A stretch of 64,000 nucleotides of DNA from Bacillota bacterium. GTDB taxonomy: Bacteria; Bacillota; Clostridia; Christensenellales; SZUA-584. The notes beneath the pieces are model-generated. The model made no database searches and had not been told where the DNA came from. It worked only from the letters and a program-made list of their open reading frames with translations. The stretch spans positions 149,073-213,072 of the forward strand of contig JAEYPS010000006.1 of NCBI GenBank assembly GCA_023410475.1, read 5' to 3'. Made by a program: the position numbers and the translations under genes. The stretch's first letter is position 1; every line of letters begins with the position of its first letter. Below are positions 8,711 through 17,151 of this stretch, in pieces.

Positions 8711-9754
8711 CTATTTATCATCTGTCTCTAAAAAATGGGATAGTATGCTGTTAAGGCTGCTGCTTACATGGCCTAAAATAGATACTATTTTTGAATAATC
8801 CATCCTTGTCGGCCCTATAACGCCGAACGAGCCAAGCGTCTTTCCGCCTATCTTATACGTCGCAGTTACCACGCTCATATCGAAAAGCTCCTGAGCCATG
8901 TTCTCCTGCCCTATAGTTACGGTAAACTCAAAGCTCGTTGCTTTTTTCATCATGTCGTAAAGCATGTCTTTAGTCTCGAGCAGAGCGAGAAAATTCTTTG
9001 TCTTCTCAACGCTCATGTATCCGGGGAAGTCTATTATATTCTGCGCGCCGCCAACGACTATTCCCTTTTCGCCCTGCGGCTCGACGCTCAAGTCTATGGC
9101 TTTCATGATATCCGTCATAAACTCGCTGTTGACGCACACGTTCTCCCTGAGGCATGCCGAAAGATCGCTCTCCGCCTGTTCGAGCGTTTTGCCCGAGAGC
9201 TTATCGGTCAAAAGGTTTGAAAGCATCTCTATATCGCCCAGAGTTATGCCCTCCGGCACTCCTATAACGGTGTCGTTTACGAGCCCCGCGTCGGTTACAA
9301 GCAAAAGTATGGCTTTTCGTTCCGTAAGCTTTACGAGCTGTATGCGCTTGATGACAGACTTTTTGAGCTGAGGCCGAAGCACCATCGATATATGATGCGT
9401 CGTGTCCGACAGCACCTGAGCGGCTTTCTCTATGACCTGCTCGACTTCTGCCATCTTTTCGGCAAAGTAGCTCTTTATTTTATTCGCCTCGGCCGCGTTG
9501 AGCTTTGCTACTTTCATAAGTCTGTCCACATAAAATCTGTAGGCCTTATGCGAAGGGATGCGGCCGGCGGACGTATGAGGCTGCTCTAAAAAGCCGAGCT
9601 CTTCAAGGTCCGCCATCTCGTTCCTTATCGTAGCGGAACTGAGCTCAATGCCGTGTTTTCTCGATATAGTTCTTGAGCCGATAGGGAGTCCGGTCATTAT
9701 ATAGTCGTCCACGACTGCTTTTAGTATACCGAGCTTCCTTTCATTCAATTCCAT
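8711..9754 (-). CDS. hrcA: Heat-inducible transcription repressor HrcA
   Basis: Repressor that binds CIRCE and whose activity depends on chaperonins. The N-terminal winged helix includes LKAVVDDYIMTGLPIGSRTI and the recognition segment LSSATIRNEMADLEELGFLEQPHTSAGRIPS, diagnostic of HrcA. The GAF-like dimerisation domain follows (347 aa). It is the first gene of the heat-shock operon, with GGGGGA upstream of the ATG and a perfect CIRCE at 9771-9797, so it represses itself together with grpE, dnaK and dnaJ. Confidence 0.97.
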   Translation of the reverse strand: MELNERKLGILKAVVDDYIMTGLPIGSRTISRKHGIELSSATIRNEMADLEELGFLEQPHTSAGRIPSHKAYRFYVDRLMKVAKLNAAEANKIKSYFAEKMAEVEQVIEKAAQVLSDTTHHISMVLRPQLKKSVIKRIQLVKLTERKAILLLVTDAGLVNDTVIGVPEGITLGDIEMLSNLLTDKLSGKTLEQAESDLSACLRENVCVNSEFMTDIMKAIDLSVEPQGEKGIVVGGAQNIIDFPGYMSVEKTKNFLALLETKDMLYDMMKKATSFEFTVTIGQENMAQELFDMSVVTATYKIGGKTLGSFGVIGPTRMDYSKIVSILGHVSSSLNSILSHFLETDDK

Positions 9755-9770
9755 GGTGCTTCCCCCGTTA

Positions 9771-9797
9771 TTAGCACTCTTGCCTAGCGAGTGCTAA
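9771..9797. promoter_or_regulatory. CIRCE operator of the heat-shock operon
   Basis: TTAGCACTC, a 9-bp spacer, then GAGTGCTAA: an exact match to the CIRCE consensus. It lies between the predicted start point (about 9803, minus strand) and the hrcA start codon. Confidence 0.97.
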
Positions 9798-9809
9798 CAT
9801 CATGGTATA

Positions 9810-9838
9810 AAAATAACACTTTTTAACTTTAAAGTCAA
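9810..9838 (-). promoter_or_regulatory. hrcA operon promoter, TTGACT-17-TATTTT
   Basis: Vegetative-type promoter read on the minus strand: -35 at 9833-9838, -10 at 9810-9815, 17-bp spacer. CIRCE begins just downstream of the expected start point. Confidence 0.75.
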
Positions 9839-9854
9839 TACCGCAGAGCGCATT

Positions 9855-10982
9855 TCATATTATTTTCATAAATTCGGTGATTAGAGTGTTTTGAAGGTCA
9901 AACCCCTTTATCGTGGGGTATATTCCTTGCTCATCCTTAACTATAAGGCCGGATTTTTGGGCAATATCTATCGCATTACCGAAAACACGCTTGAAATCCA
10001 TGCAAAAGCGATCACTGAAGCCTTTAAACGTTATTCCTTCGCTAAGTCTGAGCCTGAGCATAATGTATTCCGTCATCTCGTCCTTTTCGGTAAGCACGTA
10101 TTCTTGAGCTATTGGTTTTTTGCCTTTGGTTACGAATTGTATATATTCATGTATATTTTCTGTGTTGCTGAACCTTTTCTTTTGTGCTGATAAATATGAG
10201 TGAGCGGCGGCTCCGAGTCCTAGGTATTCTCCGCCTGTCCAGTATTTCATGTTATGAAGGCACTGCGCGTTTTCCTTAGCGAAATTAGACGTCTCATAAT
10301 GCGTATAGCCGGCTTCCAAAAGCATCTGCGACGCGCAGTGGTACATGTCGCGGTCGGCGTCTTCGTCCGCGCCCGAATATTCCCGCGCAAGCTTCGTGCC
10401 TTCTTCGAGTTTCAGGCTGTACGCCGATACGTGCCGGGGCGCAAGCTTTATGATATTCGTAATGGTATCCCCGAAGCTTTCTCTCGTTTGTGCCGGAAGA
10501 GAGAATATGACGTCTATGTTTATATTGTTAACATGGCGCATTGCGGATTGATATGCCGCCAAAAAACGCTCGAACGCATGGCCTCTGCCTATACGCTTGA
10601 GTATTTCATCGTCATGTGTCTGAAGCCCGATGCTCAACCTGTTAAGCCCGCAGGCGGCGTATGCCTCTGGCTTCTCATCATCGAGGGACTCCGGGTTTGC
10701 TTCTATAGTAGCTTCCTTAAGCTCAAAATCAAACGCATCTCTCAATCCGCAAACGAGCGCTTTTACCTGCTTCGGCGTGAGAAGCGACGGCGTGCCGCCG
10801 CCTAAAAAAAGCGTATCAACTGTGTGATCTTTAAAGTTTTGCGAGTAAAGGCGTGCCTCGGCGACAACCGACCCGATATACCGCTCGAACGACCCCTCCA
10901 TGCCGGGGTATGACACGAAGTCGCAGTAATGACACTTTCGCGCGCAGAACGGTATGTGTACGTAAAGCCCCAGCAGTTTCAT
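9855..10982 (-). CDS. hemW: Radical SAM protein HemW (heme chaperone family)
   Basis: Member of the HemN-like family now regarded as heme chaperones rather than coproporphyrinogen oxidases. The N-terminus YVHIPFCARKCHYCDF holds the radical SAM cysteines (C13, C17, C20). LFLGGGTPSLL, IEANPESL and GLNRLSIGLQT are typical of HemW, and the 375-aa length lacks the HemN N-terminal extension. The start overlaps the lepA stop by one base; the lepA-hemW-hrcA order is conserved in Firmicutes. Confidence 0.92.
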   Translation of the reverse strand: MKLLGLYVHIPFCARKCHYCDFVSYPGMEGSFERYIGSVVAEARLYSQNFKDHTVDTLFLGGGTPSLLTPKQVKALVCGLRDAFDFELKEATIEANPESLDDEKPEAYAACGLNRLSIGLQTHDDEILKRIGRGHAFERFLAAYQSAMRHVNNINIDVIFSLPAQTRESFGDTITNIIKLAPRHVSAYSLKLEEGTKLAREYSGADEDADRDMYHCASQMLLEAGYTHYETSNFAKENAQCLHNMKYWTGGEYLGLGAAAHSYLSAQKKRFSNTENIHEYIQFVTKGKKPIAQEYVLTEKDEMTEYIMLRLRLSEGITFKGFSDRFCMDFKRVFGNAIDIAQKSGLIVKDEQGIYPTIKGFDLQNTLITEFMKII

Positions 10983-12781
10983 CAGTCCATCTTGAGCACT
11001 GACATGAACGCCTCGGAAGGAACCTGCACGCTGCCGACCTGGCGCATGCGCTTCTTGCCTTCCTTCTGCTTTTCAAGCAGCTTTCTTTTTCGCGATATGT
11101 CTCCGCCGTAACACTTCGCGAGCACGTCCTTGCGCATTGCCTTTACGGTCTCTCTTGCGATTATCTTTCCGCCTATCGCCGCCTGTATGGGTATCTCGAA
11201 CATCTGCCGGGGGATTACGTCCTTCAATTTCTCTGCGATGCTTCTTCCCCTCGCATACGCCTTGTCGCGGTGAACAATTATGGAAAGAGCGTCGCACATG
11301 TCTCCGTTTAAAAGCATATCGAGCCGAACAAGGTCGCTCTTTTGATAGCCTTTAAGCTCATAATCGAGCGAGGCGTATCCGCGCGTACGAGACTTTAACA
11401 TATCGAAGAAGTCGTATATTATCTCGTTCAGCGGCAGCTCGTAGTGTATGAGCACCCGCGTGTCCTCTATATACTCCATGTTCTTGAACACTCCCCGCTT
11501 CTCCTGGCATATCTCCATCACAGCGCCCACGTATTCGTCGGGCGTCATTATCGTGGCCGTGGCTATAGGCTCTTCCATGTAGTCTATAGTCGTCACGGGA
11601 GGCAGGTTCGTGGGGTTTTCGACTATAAGCTTCTCGCCCTTTACAGTTATTACATGATAGCTGACGCTGGGCGCTGTTGTTACAAGGTCGAGGTCATATT
11701 CCCTCTCAAGCCTCTCCTGAATTATTTCCATGTGTAAAAGCCCGAGAAAGCCGCATCTGAAACCAAACCCCAGCGCTACGGATGTCTCTGGTTCATATAT
11801 CAGCGAAGCGTCGTTGAGCTCCAATTTGGCCAGTGCGTCTCTTAAGTCTTCATACTTCGCGCCGTCCGCCGGGTAGATTCCGCAGAACACCATCGGAGTT
11901 ACGTTTTTGTATCCCGGAAGAGGCTCTTTGCTTCCGTTCTCGGCGTTCGTTATCGTATCGCCCACCCGCGTGTCCGAAACGTTCTTAACGCTTGCCGCGA
12001 TATACCCAACTTCGCCCGCGCAGAGCGATTCTGTCTCTAGGGGAGCGGGCAGAAACACGCCTACCTCAGTTACCTCGAATTTTTTGCCCGCGGCCATAAA
12101 CAGTATCCTGTCTCCCGGCTTAACGCTGCCCTGCTTTACTCGAACGTAACTTATCGCGCCTTTGTAGTTGTCATAAAAAGAGTCGAATATCAGCGCTTTT
12201 AGATGGTCATCCCTGTCGCCGCTGGGAGGAGGAAGATATTTTATTACGGCCGCCAGCACCTCTTCGATGCCAATGCCCTCCTTCGCGCTTATAAGAGGAG
12301 CGTAAGAAGCGTCGAGGCCCAAAACGTCCTCTATCTCTTTCTTTACCTCGTCGGGGCGCGCGGACGGCAGGTCTATCTTGTTTATAACGGGCAGGATCTC
12401 TAGATTATTGCCCATCGCGAGGTATACATTGGCAAGCGTCTGCGCTTCTATACCCTGGCTGGCGTCGACTACTAGTATCGCGCCTTCGCAGGCGGCCATG
12501 CTTCTTGAAACCTCGTATGTGAAATCGACATGCCCGGGCGTATCTATAAGGTTGAGCATATATTCTGTTCCGCCCTCCTCATAGAACATGCGAACTGCCT
12601 GCGATTTTATCGTAATGCCCCGCTCCTGCTCCAGCTCCATGGTGTCGAGTATCTGATTGCGCATATCGCGCTTGGAAACCGTATGAGTGGCCTCTATGAG
12701 CCTGTCCGCAAGCGTGGACTTGCCGTGGTCTATATGCGCTATGATGCAAAAATTTCTTATCCTGCCAATACCAGTTGACAT
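10982..12781 (-). CDS. lepA: Elongation factor 4 (LepA GTPase)
   Basis: Ribosome-associated GTPase implicated in back-translocation and 30S assembly. It has G1 AHIDHGKSTLADRL, G3 DTPGHVDF, G4 NKIDLPSA, EF-G-like domains II, III and V, and the LepA-specific C-terminal domain ending with KEGKKRMRQVGSVQVPSEAF. At 599 aa it is full length. It is transcribed with hemW and has a candidate promoter at 12839-12867 shared back-to-back with the LUD gene. Confidence 0.97.
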   Translation of the reverse strand: MSTGIGRIRNFCIIAHIDHGKSTLADRLIEATHTVSKRDMRNQILDTMELEQERGITIKSQAVRMFYEEGGTEYMLNLIDTPGHVDFTYEVSRSMAACEGAILVVDASQGIEAQTLANVYLAMGNNLEILPVINKIDLPSARPDEVKKEIEDVLGLDASYAPLISAKEGIGIEEVLAAVIKYLPPPSGDRDDHLKALIFDSFYDNYKGAISYVRVKQGSVKPGDRILFMAAGKKFEVTEVGVFLPAPLETESLCAGEVGYIAASVKNVSDTRVGDTITNAENGSKEPLPGYKNVTPMVFCGIYPADGAKYEDLRDALAKLELNDASLIYEPETSVALGFGFRCGFLGLLHMEIIQERLEREYDLDLVTTAPSVSYHVITVKGEKLIVENPTNLPPVTTIDYMEEPIATATIMTPDEYVGAVMEICQEKRGVFKNMEYIEDTRVLIHYELPLNEIIYDFFDMLKSRTRGYASLDYELKGYQKSDLVRLDMLLNGDMCDALSIIVHRDKAYARGRSIAEKLKDVIPRQMFEIPIQAAIGGKIIARETVKAMRKDVLAKCYGGDISRKRKLLEKQKEGKKRMRQVGSVQVPSEAFMSVLKMD

Positions 12782-12816
12782 TAATTATCCTCCGATTACC
12801 CCAATACGTTTTATCT

Positions 12817-12845
12817 TTGACCGATAAAACACAGAACTATAATAT
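12817..12845 (+). promoter_or_regulatory. Candidate promoter of the LUD gene, TTGACC-17-TAATAT
   Basis: -35 at 12817-12822. The -10 is either TAATAT (12840-12845, 17-bp spacer) or TATAAT (12838-12843, 15-bp spacer). It overlaps the lepA promoter on the opposite strand and would leave a leader of about 80 nt. Confidence 0.45.
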
Positions 12846-12867
12846 ATAAAACAGATGCTAAATGCAA
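12839..12867 (-). promoter_or_regulatory. lepA promoter, TTGCAT-17-TATTAT
   Basis: -35 at 12862-12867 and -10 at 12839-12844 on the minus strand with a 17-bp spacer, about 50 nt upstream of lepA. The -10 region overlaps the divergent LUD promoter. Confidence 0.55.
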
Positions 12868-12929
12868 TTCTTTCTTGTCGGCCTTCGAACAGCCGTGATA
12901 TGATTATTTATATATACGGAGGTGACGTT

Positions 12930-13544
12930 ATGAGCGATATCAAAAAAACGTTAGAGGCGCTTGATAACAAAGGTTTCAAGGCGGTATTCGCCAAAGACGC
13001 GCCGGAGGCTTTAAGCTACGTTTTATCACAGATATCAAAGCAAGAATCCGTAGGCGTGGGCGGAAGCGTCACGCTCGCTGAGACGGGCATAACAGAAGCT
13101 CTGATTGAGAGAGGCAACACCGTATACTCAGGCTCGTTGGCGCAAAAGAACGGACAGGACGCCTATGCCGCACGAAAAGCGGGCATGAGCGCCGACGTGT
13201 ATATTTCATCCACGAACGCCGTGACTCTTGAGGGCGATCTTATTAACATTGACGGTATCGGCAACCGCGCGGCGGCAATGTTCTACGGCCCTGATAAGGT
13301 CATAATAGTAGCGGGCAGAAATAAAATAACTACAAACCCGAACACCGCGATAGCGAGAATAAAAAAAGAAGCGTGCCCGAAAAACGCCGTAAGGCTAGGG
13401 CTCGATACCCCCTGCGCGAAGACAGGCAAATGTGAGGATTGCGGCAGCCCGCAGCGCATGTGCAACGTCGTCGTGCGCATACAATACCCACCAAGAGGCA
13501 AGGAGATTCACGTCGTAATGATCGACGCAGATTTCGGGTATTAA
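12930..13544 (+). CDS. LUD-domain protein (LutC/YkgG-like)
   Basis: Small LUD (DUF162) protein related to LutC, a component of lactate-oxidation complexes, though many stand-alone homologues have no known role. VGVGGSVTLAETGITEAL and STNAVTLEGDLINIDGIGNR are family signatures. A Cys cluster near the C-terminus (CAKTGKCEDCGSPQRMCNV) could bind metal. Start chosen at 12930 because GGAGGTG lies directly upstream; 204 aa. No lutA or lutB is nearby, so a lactate role is unsupported. It is a lone plus-strand gene, divergent from lepA and convergent with the DUF2284 gene. Confidence 0.85.
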   Translation: MSDIKKTLEALDNKGFKAVFAKDAPEALSYVLSQISKQESVGVGGSVTLAETGITEALIERGNTVYSGSLAQKNGQDAYAARKAGMSADVYISSTNAVTLEGDLINIDGIGNRAAAMFYGPDKVIIVAGRNKITTNPNTAIARIKKEACPKNAVRLGLDTPCAKTGKCEDCGSPQRMCNVVVRIQYPPRGKEIHVVMIDADFGY

Positions 13545-13575
13545 CCTTTTCTACAGTTAAATAATAGATATTTTA

Positions 13576-14082
13576 TTACTCTACAAAGACGGCGGAATAC
13601 CAGTTTTGCGTCTCGGACTCGTCTCGCAGCGTTTTTATAGGCAGCCCGAATCTTCCTGCCGTCTTGAATACGTCTATGCCCGCGCTGTGAAAAGCGGGGC
13701 GCGCTTTTTTGGGGTTAGCGCACGGCTTTGCGCTGCGCCCCGCGCAGTCGGCGCATATGGCGCAGTCGCTCATCGAAAACGCCATGTAATACCCTTTTAG
13801 GAACGCCTCGCGTTCGATAGCGAACGATACGTCCTGACTTACCTTTTTGTCCGTTGAATGTACGATAACACCCCACGAATACTCTTTTAGTACTCTCTGG
13901 AAATCAAACACGCTTAACGACCCCGGCCTTGAAGGGCATGTATGGCCCTTGCCCCAGTCTGTGCAGCCGAACATGCACTTCAGTATCGTTCTTGTGTCAA
14001 ACGCTATGTCGTCTATGCTAAATAATACTGCGTGATCAGCGCCCATTTCAAGAGCGGTTTTTATTAGCTTGTCCTTAATCAT
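13576..14082 (-). CDS. DUF2284 Cys-rich putative metal-binding protein
   Basis: Protein of 168 aa with two Cys clusters: KCMFGCTDWGKGHTCPS (about 36-51) and CAICADCAGRSAKPCANPKKARP (about 107-129), the signature of DUF2284 predicted metal-binding proteins. The function is unknown; ferredoxin-like cysteine spacing suggests Fe-S or zinc binding. It lies 16 bp upstream of ribF on the same strand and converges with the LUD gene. Order suggests it is read from its own promoter or from readthrough; none is obvious. Confidence 0.8.
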   Translation of the reverse strand: MIKDKLIKTALEMGADHAVLFSIDDIAFDTRTILKCMFGCTDWGKGHTCPSRPGSLSVFDFQRVLKEYSWGVIVHSTDKKVSQDVSFAIEREAFLKGYYMAFSMSDCAICADCAGRSAKPCANPKKARPAFHSAGIDVFKTAGRFGLPIKTLRDESETQNWYSAVFVE

Positions 14083-14097
14083 TATAACCTCACTGAT

Positions 14098-14994
14098 TTA
14101 TATATTCGAGATGTCACGTTTTATCTGCGCTATCAAAGCTTCTTTGTTTTTAAATTTCATTTCATCTCTCAGCCGCTTTATGAATATTATTGTTATGTTC
14201 TTGCCATAGATATCGTCGGACATGCCGAGCAAGTGCGCCTCCACAGTCTCAACGATTCCTTTAGAGACTGTCGGCTTAACGCCTATGTTGCACACGCCCT
14301 TATAGAGAGTGCCCTCAACATCTACTTCCACGCTGTAAACGCCCCTGAGCGGCATCGCCTTTTCTTTCGCGACCGAAATATTGGCAGTCGGGAAACCGAG
14401 CTTGTTTCCGAGCCCGCTTCCCTTCTCAACCTCGCCGCATATGCTGTAGCTGTAGCCGAGCAGCGCGTTAGCCCTCTCTACCGCGCCCGCGGCAATGCAT
14501 TCTCTTATCCTTGTAGAGCTTACAGGCTCGTCGTCATATATAACGGGTGGGATGACTATGACATCACAGCCATGTGCGTCGCCGAACTCCTTTAATGTGT
14601 CCACATTCCCAAGAGCATGCTTGCCGTACGTATAGTTATATCCGGCAACGATTTTTTTCGGAGAAAATACGCTTTGTATCAGTGCAGCGAACGCGTCTTT
14701 GTCTGTGCACGCGAATCGTCTGTCAAAGCTCGCGATACATAGATAATCTATCCCGGTTTTTTCAAAAGCGGCTGTCTTTTCATCGAGCGTAAAAAGGCAC
14801 ATCGGCTTTTTGTCGGTAAGCAAAAGGTTACTCGGCAGAGAATCGAACGTAAACGCGGCGCTTTCGCCCCCTAAACTTTTTGCCGCTTCAAGAAGCGCCA
14901 TATGCCCGAAGTGCAGCCCGTCGAATGTACCAAGGGCGATGGATAGCTCTTTGAATTTTATGCTTTTTGCCTGTTCAAGTGTGATGACCTTCAT
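14098..14994 (-). CDS. ribF: Bifunctional riboflavin kinase/FMN adenylyltransferase
   Basis: Phosphorylates riboflavin to FMN and adenylates FMN to FAD. The N-terminal nucleotidyltransferase domain has ALGTFDGLHFGHMALL (about 20-35) with the HxGH-type motif, and SSTRIRECIAAGAVERANALLG. The C-terminal flavokinase domain contains KGSGLGNKLGFPTANIS. Length 298 aa. Last gene of the rimP-nusA-infB operon, overlapping truB by 4 bp, as in many Firmicutes. Confidence 0.96.
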   Translation of the reverse strand: MKVITLEQAKSIKFKELSIALGTFDGLHFGHMALLEAAKSLGGESAAFTFDSLPSNLLLTDKKPMCLFTLDEKTAAFEKTGIDYLCIASFDRRFACTDKDAFAALIQSVFSPKKIVAGYNYTYGKHALGNVDTLKEFGDAHGCDVIVIPPVIYDDEPVSSTRIRECIAAGAVERANALLGYSYSICGEVEKGSGLGNKLGFPTANISVAKEKAMPLRGVYSVEVDVEGTLYKGVCNIGVKPTVSKGIVETVEAHLLGMSDDIYGKNITIIFIKRLRDEMKFKNKEALIAQIKRDISNI

Positions 14995-15863
14995 ATATCT
15001 GCCCCATCCGTAAGCAATGTCGTTATCCTGAGCCTGTTGTCTTTTAAGCAGCCAATGCCTAAAAACTCGCTGTCCGCGTATACCCTTGCTTCAGACTCAT
15101 CTTTTCCGTCGTGTTCTATACTCGCGCCGTTCACCAGCGGCGTTCGTCTTCGATCGCTCACTGTCAGCCGGGGCATGTCCGATAAAAACATATCGGCAGG
15201 CAAAACCGCCTTTTCCAGCGCTGCAGGCTCCTTCAATTCATCCGCGGTATACGCGCCTTCTATAGAGAGCCCCGCGCACATTGTCCTTATCAGAAACGAC
15301 ATGAAAGCAGGCAACCCAAGGAGTTTTCCTATATCCTCGCACAGCGTTCGTATATACGTTCCTTTGCCGCAAACCACGCGCACCAAATGAGCGTTTTGCC
15401 TTATGCTTGAGAGATACTGCGCTTTATGTATCACGATGTCTCTTAATTTTTCGGGAATGTCCGCGCCCTCTCTTGCGAGGCTGTAAAGCTTGCGCCCCTG
15501 ATGCTTTACCGCTGAATAAGCGGGAGTGCGCTGCACCGTTCTGCCGCAGAAGCTTTCAAGAGCCTGCTTTACGTCTTCGGCGCAAGGCGGCGCTTTGTCT
15601 GATATTTCGGTGATTTGTCCATAGCTGTCGCCGGTGTCTGTGCTTAATCCGAAGCTTATTTCCGCTATGTATTCCTTTGCCCCGCCCATAAGGTATGACG
15701 AGATCTTAGTCGCCCTGCCGACGCATATCGGAAGCACACCGCACGCGCCGGGGTCAAGCGTACCGGCGTGCCCTGTTTTTGCTCCCGTTATCCCCCTCAA
15801 ATAAACAACCGCGCCGTTTGAAGACATGCCGGGCGGCTTTAAAAAATTTATTACGCCGTTCAT
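14991..15863 (-). CDS. truB: tRNA pseudouridine(55) synthase
   Basis: Isomerises U55 in the T loop of tRNAs. The N-terminus GVINFLKPPGMSSNGAV and KTGHAGTLDPGACGVLPI contain the catalytic Asp37. CGKGTYIRTLCEDIG is the second TruB signature, followed by a small PUA-like C-terminal domain (290 aa). It follows nrnA by 2 bp and overlaps ribF. Confidence 0.96.
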   Translation of the reverse strand: MNGVINFLKPPGMSSNGAVVYLRGITGAKTGHAGTLDPGACGVLPICVGRATKISSYLMGGAKEYIAEISFGLSTDTGDSYGQITEISDKAPPCAEDVKQALESFCGRTVQRTPAYSAVKHQGRKLYSLAREGADIPEKLRDIVIHKAQYLSSIRQNAHLVRVVCGKGTYIRTLCEDIGKLLGLPAFMSFLIRTMCAGLSIEGAYTADELKEPAALEKAVLPADMFLSDMPRLTVSDRRRTPLVNGASIEHDGKDESEARVYADSEFLGIGCLKDNRLRITTLLTDGADI

Positions 15864-15865
15864 CG

Positions 15866-16807
15866 TTAAACCATTTTTATCAGTATTTCTATGACCGTGT
15901 TCTTAACTTCGTCTATTTTGCCTGCCGTGCAAAACCCCGAAGCGTTTTTATGCCCGCCTCCTCCGAAGGAAGACGCGACTGAGCATACGTCTATATCGCC
16001 CTTAGAGCGCAGGCTTACCTTGACGCCGTTTTTTATTTCCCTGAAAAACACAGCGACCTTCGTTTCCTCTATTTCTCTTGCAAAATCGACTATGTTTTCG
16101 CAGTCGGAGCTGCTTGCTCCGAGTTCTTTCATGTCTTTTGTGAGCAGCGTAACGGACGCTACTTTGCCTTCTTCAAATGTTTCAAGTCTCGTGAGAGCGC
16201 GGGTGATAAGGCGGGTCAGCACGAGCGTGCGCCTTCTGAACAGTATATCAGCCGTTTCTCTTATATCAAAAAGCCCTACTAGCTCCGACGTATACCGAAG
16301 GCACTTTCGGCCAGTATTGGAATACGTAAAATTGCCCGTGTCCGTAGACATCGCTATATAAAGGTACCGTGCAGACATCTCGTCATGAGGCACGCCCTCT
16401 TCGGCCATAAGCTCGAAAATTATCTCTCCTACAGACGACGCCTCAGCTATATAGTTGAGTTTGCCGAACTTTTCATTCGTAATATGATGGTCTATATTTA
16501 TATTGTTAATTTTTTTAAATATCTTCTGTGCTTTGCCGAGCCTTGATTTGTCCGCGCAATCTATGGCTATCGCAAGGTCATACTTGTCTTCGATAACCGA
16601 AATGAGACCGTTTTCGGGAAAAAGCTCGGCGTATCTGTGAGGTATGCCGTCGTCGCAGTATATGTCCGATCGTTTGCCAATACTCCCAAGCATATGCTGC
16701 AGCGCAAAACAAGAGCCGAGCGTATCACCGTCCGGCTGAATGTGAGCAATAACGAGTATGCTGCTTGCCTTTTCTATTTCTTTTTTTACGCCCTGCAGGC
16801 TGTACAT
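15866..16807 (-). CDS. nrnA: DHH-family oligoribonuclease/pAp phosphatase NrnA
   Basis: Degrades nanoRNAs and dephosphorylates 3',5'-pAp. It has the DHH phosphoesterase motifs IAHIQPDGDTLGS (about 20-32), AIDCADKSRLG and INIDHHITN, and the DHHA1 domain near the C-terminus with GGGGHKNASGF. Length 313 aa. It lies between rbfA and truB, its standard Firmicutes position. Confidence 0.94.
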   Translation of the reverse strand: MYSLQGVKKEIEKASSILVIAHIQPDGDTLGSCFALQHMLGSIGKRSDIYCDDGIPHRYAELFPENGLISVIEDKYDLAIAIDCADKSRLGKAQKIFKKINNINIDHHITNEKFGKLNYIAEASSVGEIIFELMAEEGVPHDEMSARYLYIAMSTDTGNFTYSNTGRKCLRYTSELVGLFDIRETADILFRRRTLVLTRLITRALTRLETFEEGKVASVTLLTKDMKELGASSSDCENIVDFAREIEETKVAVFFREIKNGVKVSLRSKGDIDVCSVASSFGGGGHKNASGFCTAGKIDEVKNTVIEILIKMV

Positions 16808-16812
16808 CGCCT

Positions 16813-17151
16813 TTAAACTTTCTTGAGCAGCTCGGTTATCTTGCTGCTGTATTCAATTGAGGTGTCTAGAACGAATGATATCTCGGGCAGCCGCCTTATG
16901 TTAATTTTCGAACCTATCTCGTTTTTGATATAATGCTCGGCGTGCGACAGAGTTTCTATTGTCGACGCCTTCTTTTTATCGGTATCGAATACGCTGATAT
17001 ACGCTTTTGCGTATCTTAAATCCTTTGAGATCTCAACACGCGTAACGCTCGCCATCTCGGACACGCGCGGGTCTTTGATCTCGTTTCTTATTATCTCGCT
17101 CAGCGCTCTTTTAAACTCCGATTCTATGCCGGCAAGCCTGTTTTTTGACAC
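16813..17151 (-). CDS. rbfA: Ribosome-binding factor A
   Basis: Assists 30S maturation and 16S 5'-end processing. The 112-aa protein has the KH-like RbfA fold signatures LSEIIRNEIKDPRVSEMASVTRVEIS and DLRYAKAYISV. Its start codon overlaps the infB stop by one base, and nrnA follows after 5 bp. Confidence 0.95.
   Translation of the reverse strand: MSKNRLAGIESEFKRALSEIIRNEIKDPRVSEMASVTRVEISKDLRYAKAYISVFDTDKKKASTIETLSHAEHYIKNEIGSKINIRRLPEISFVLDTSIEYSSKITELLKKV

Noticed and set aside
14995..15863. FMN riboswitch near ribF
   Set aside because: ribF is internal to the rimP operon and starts inside truB; no RFN-type sequence is present.
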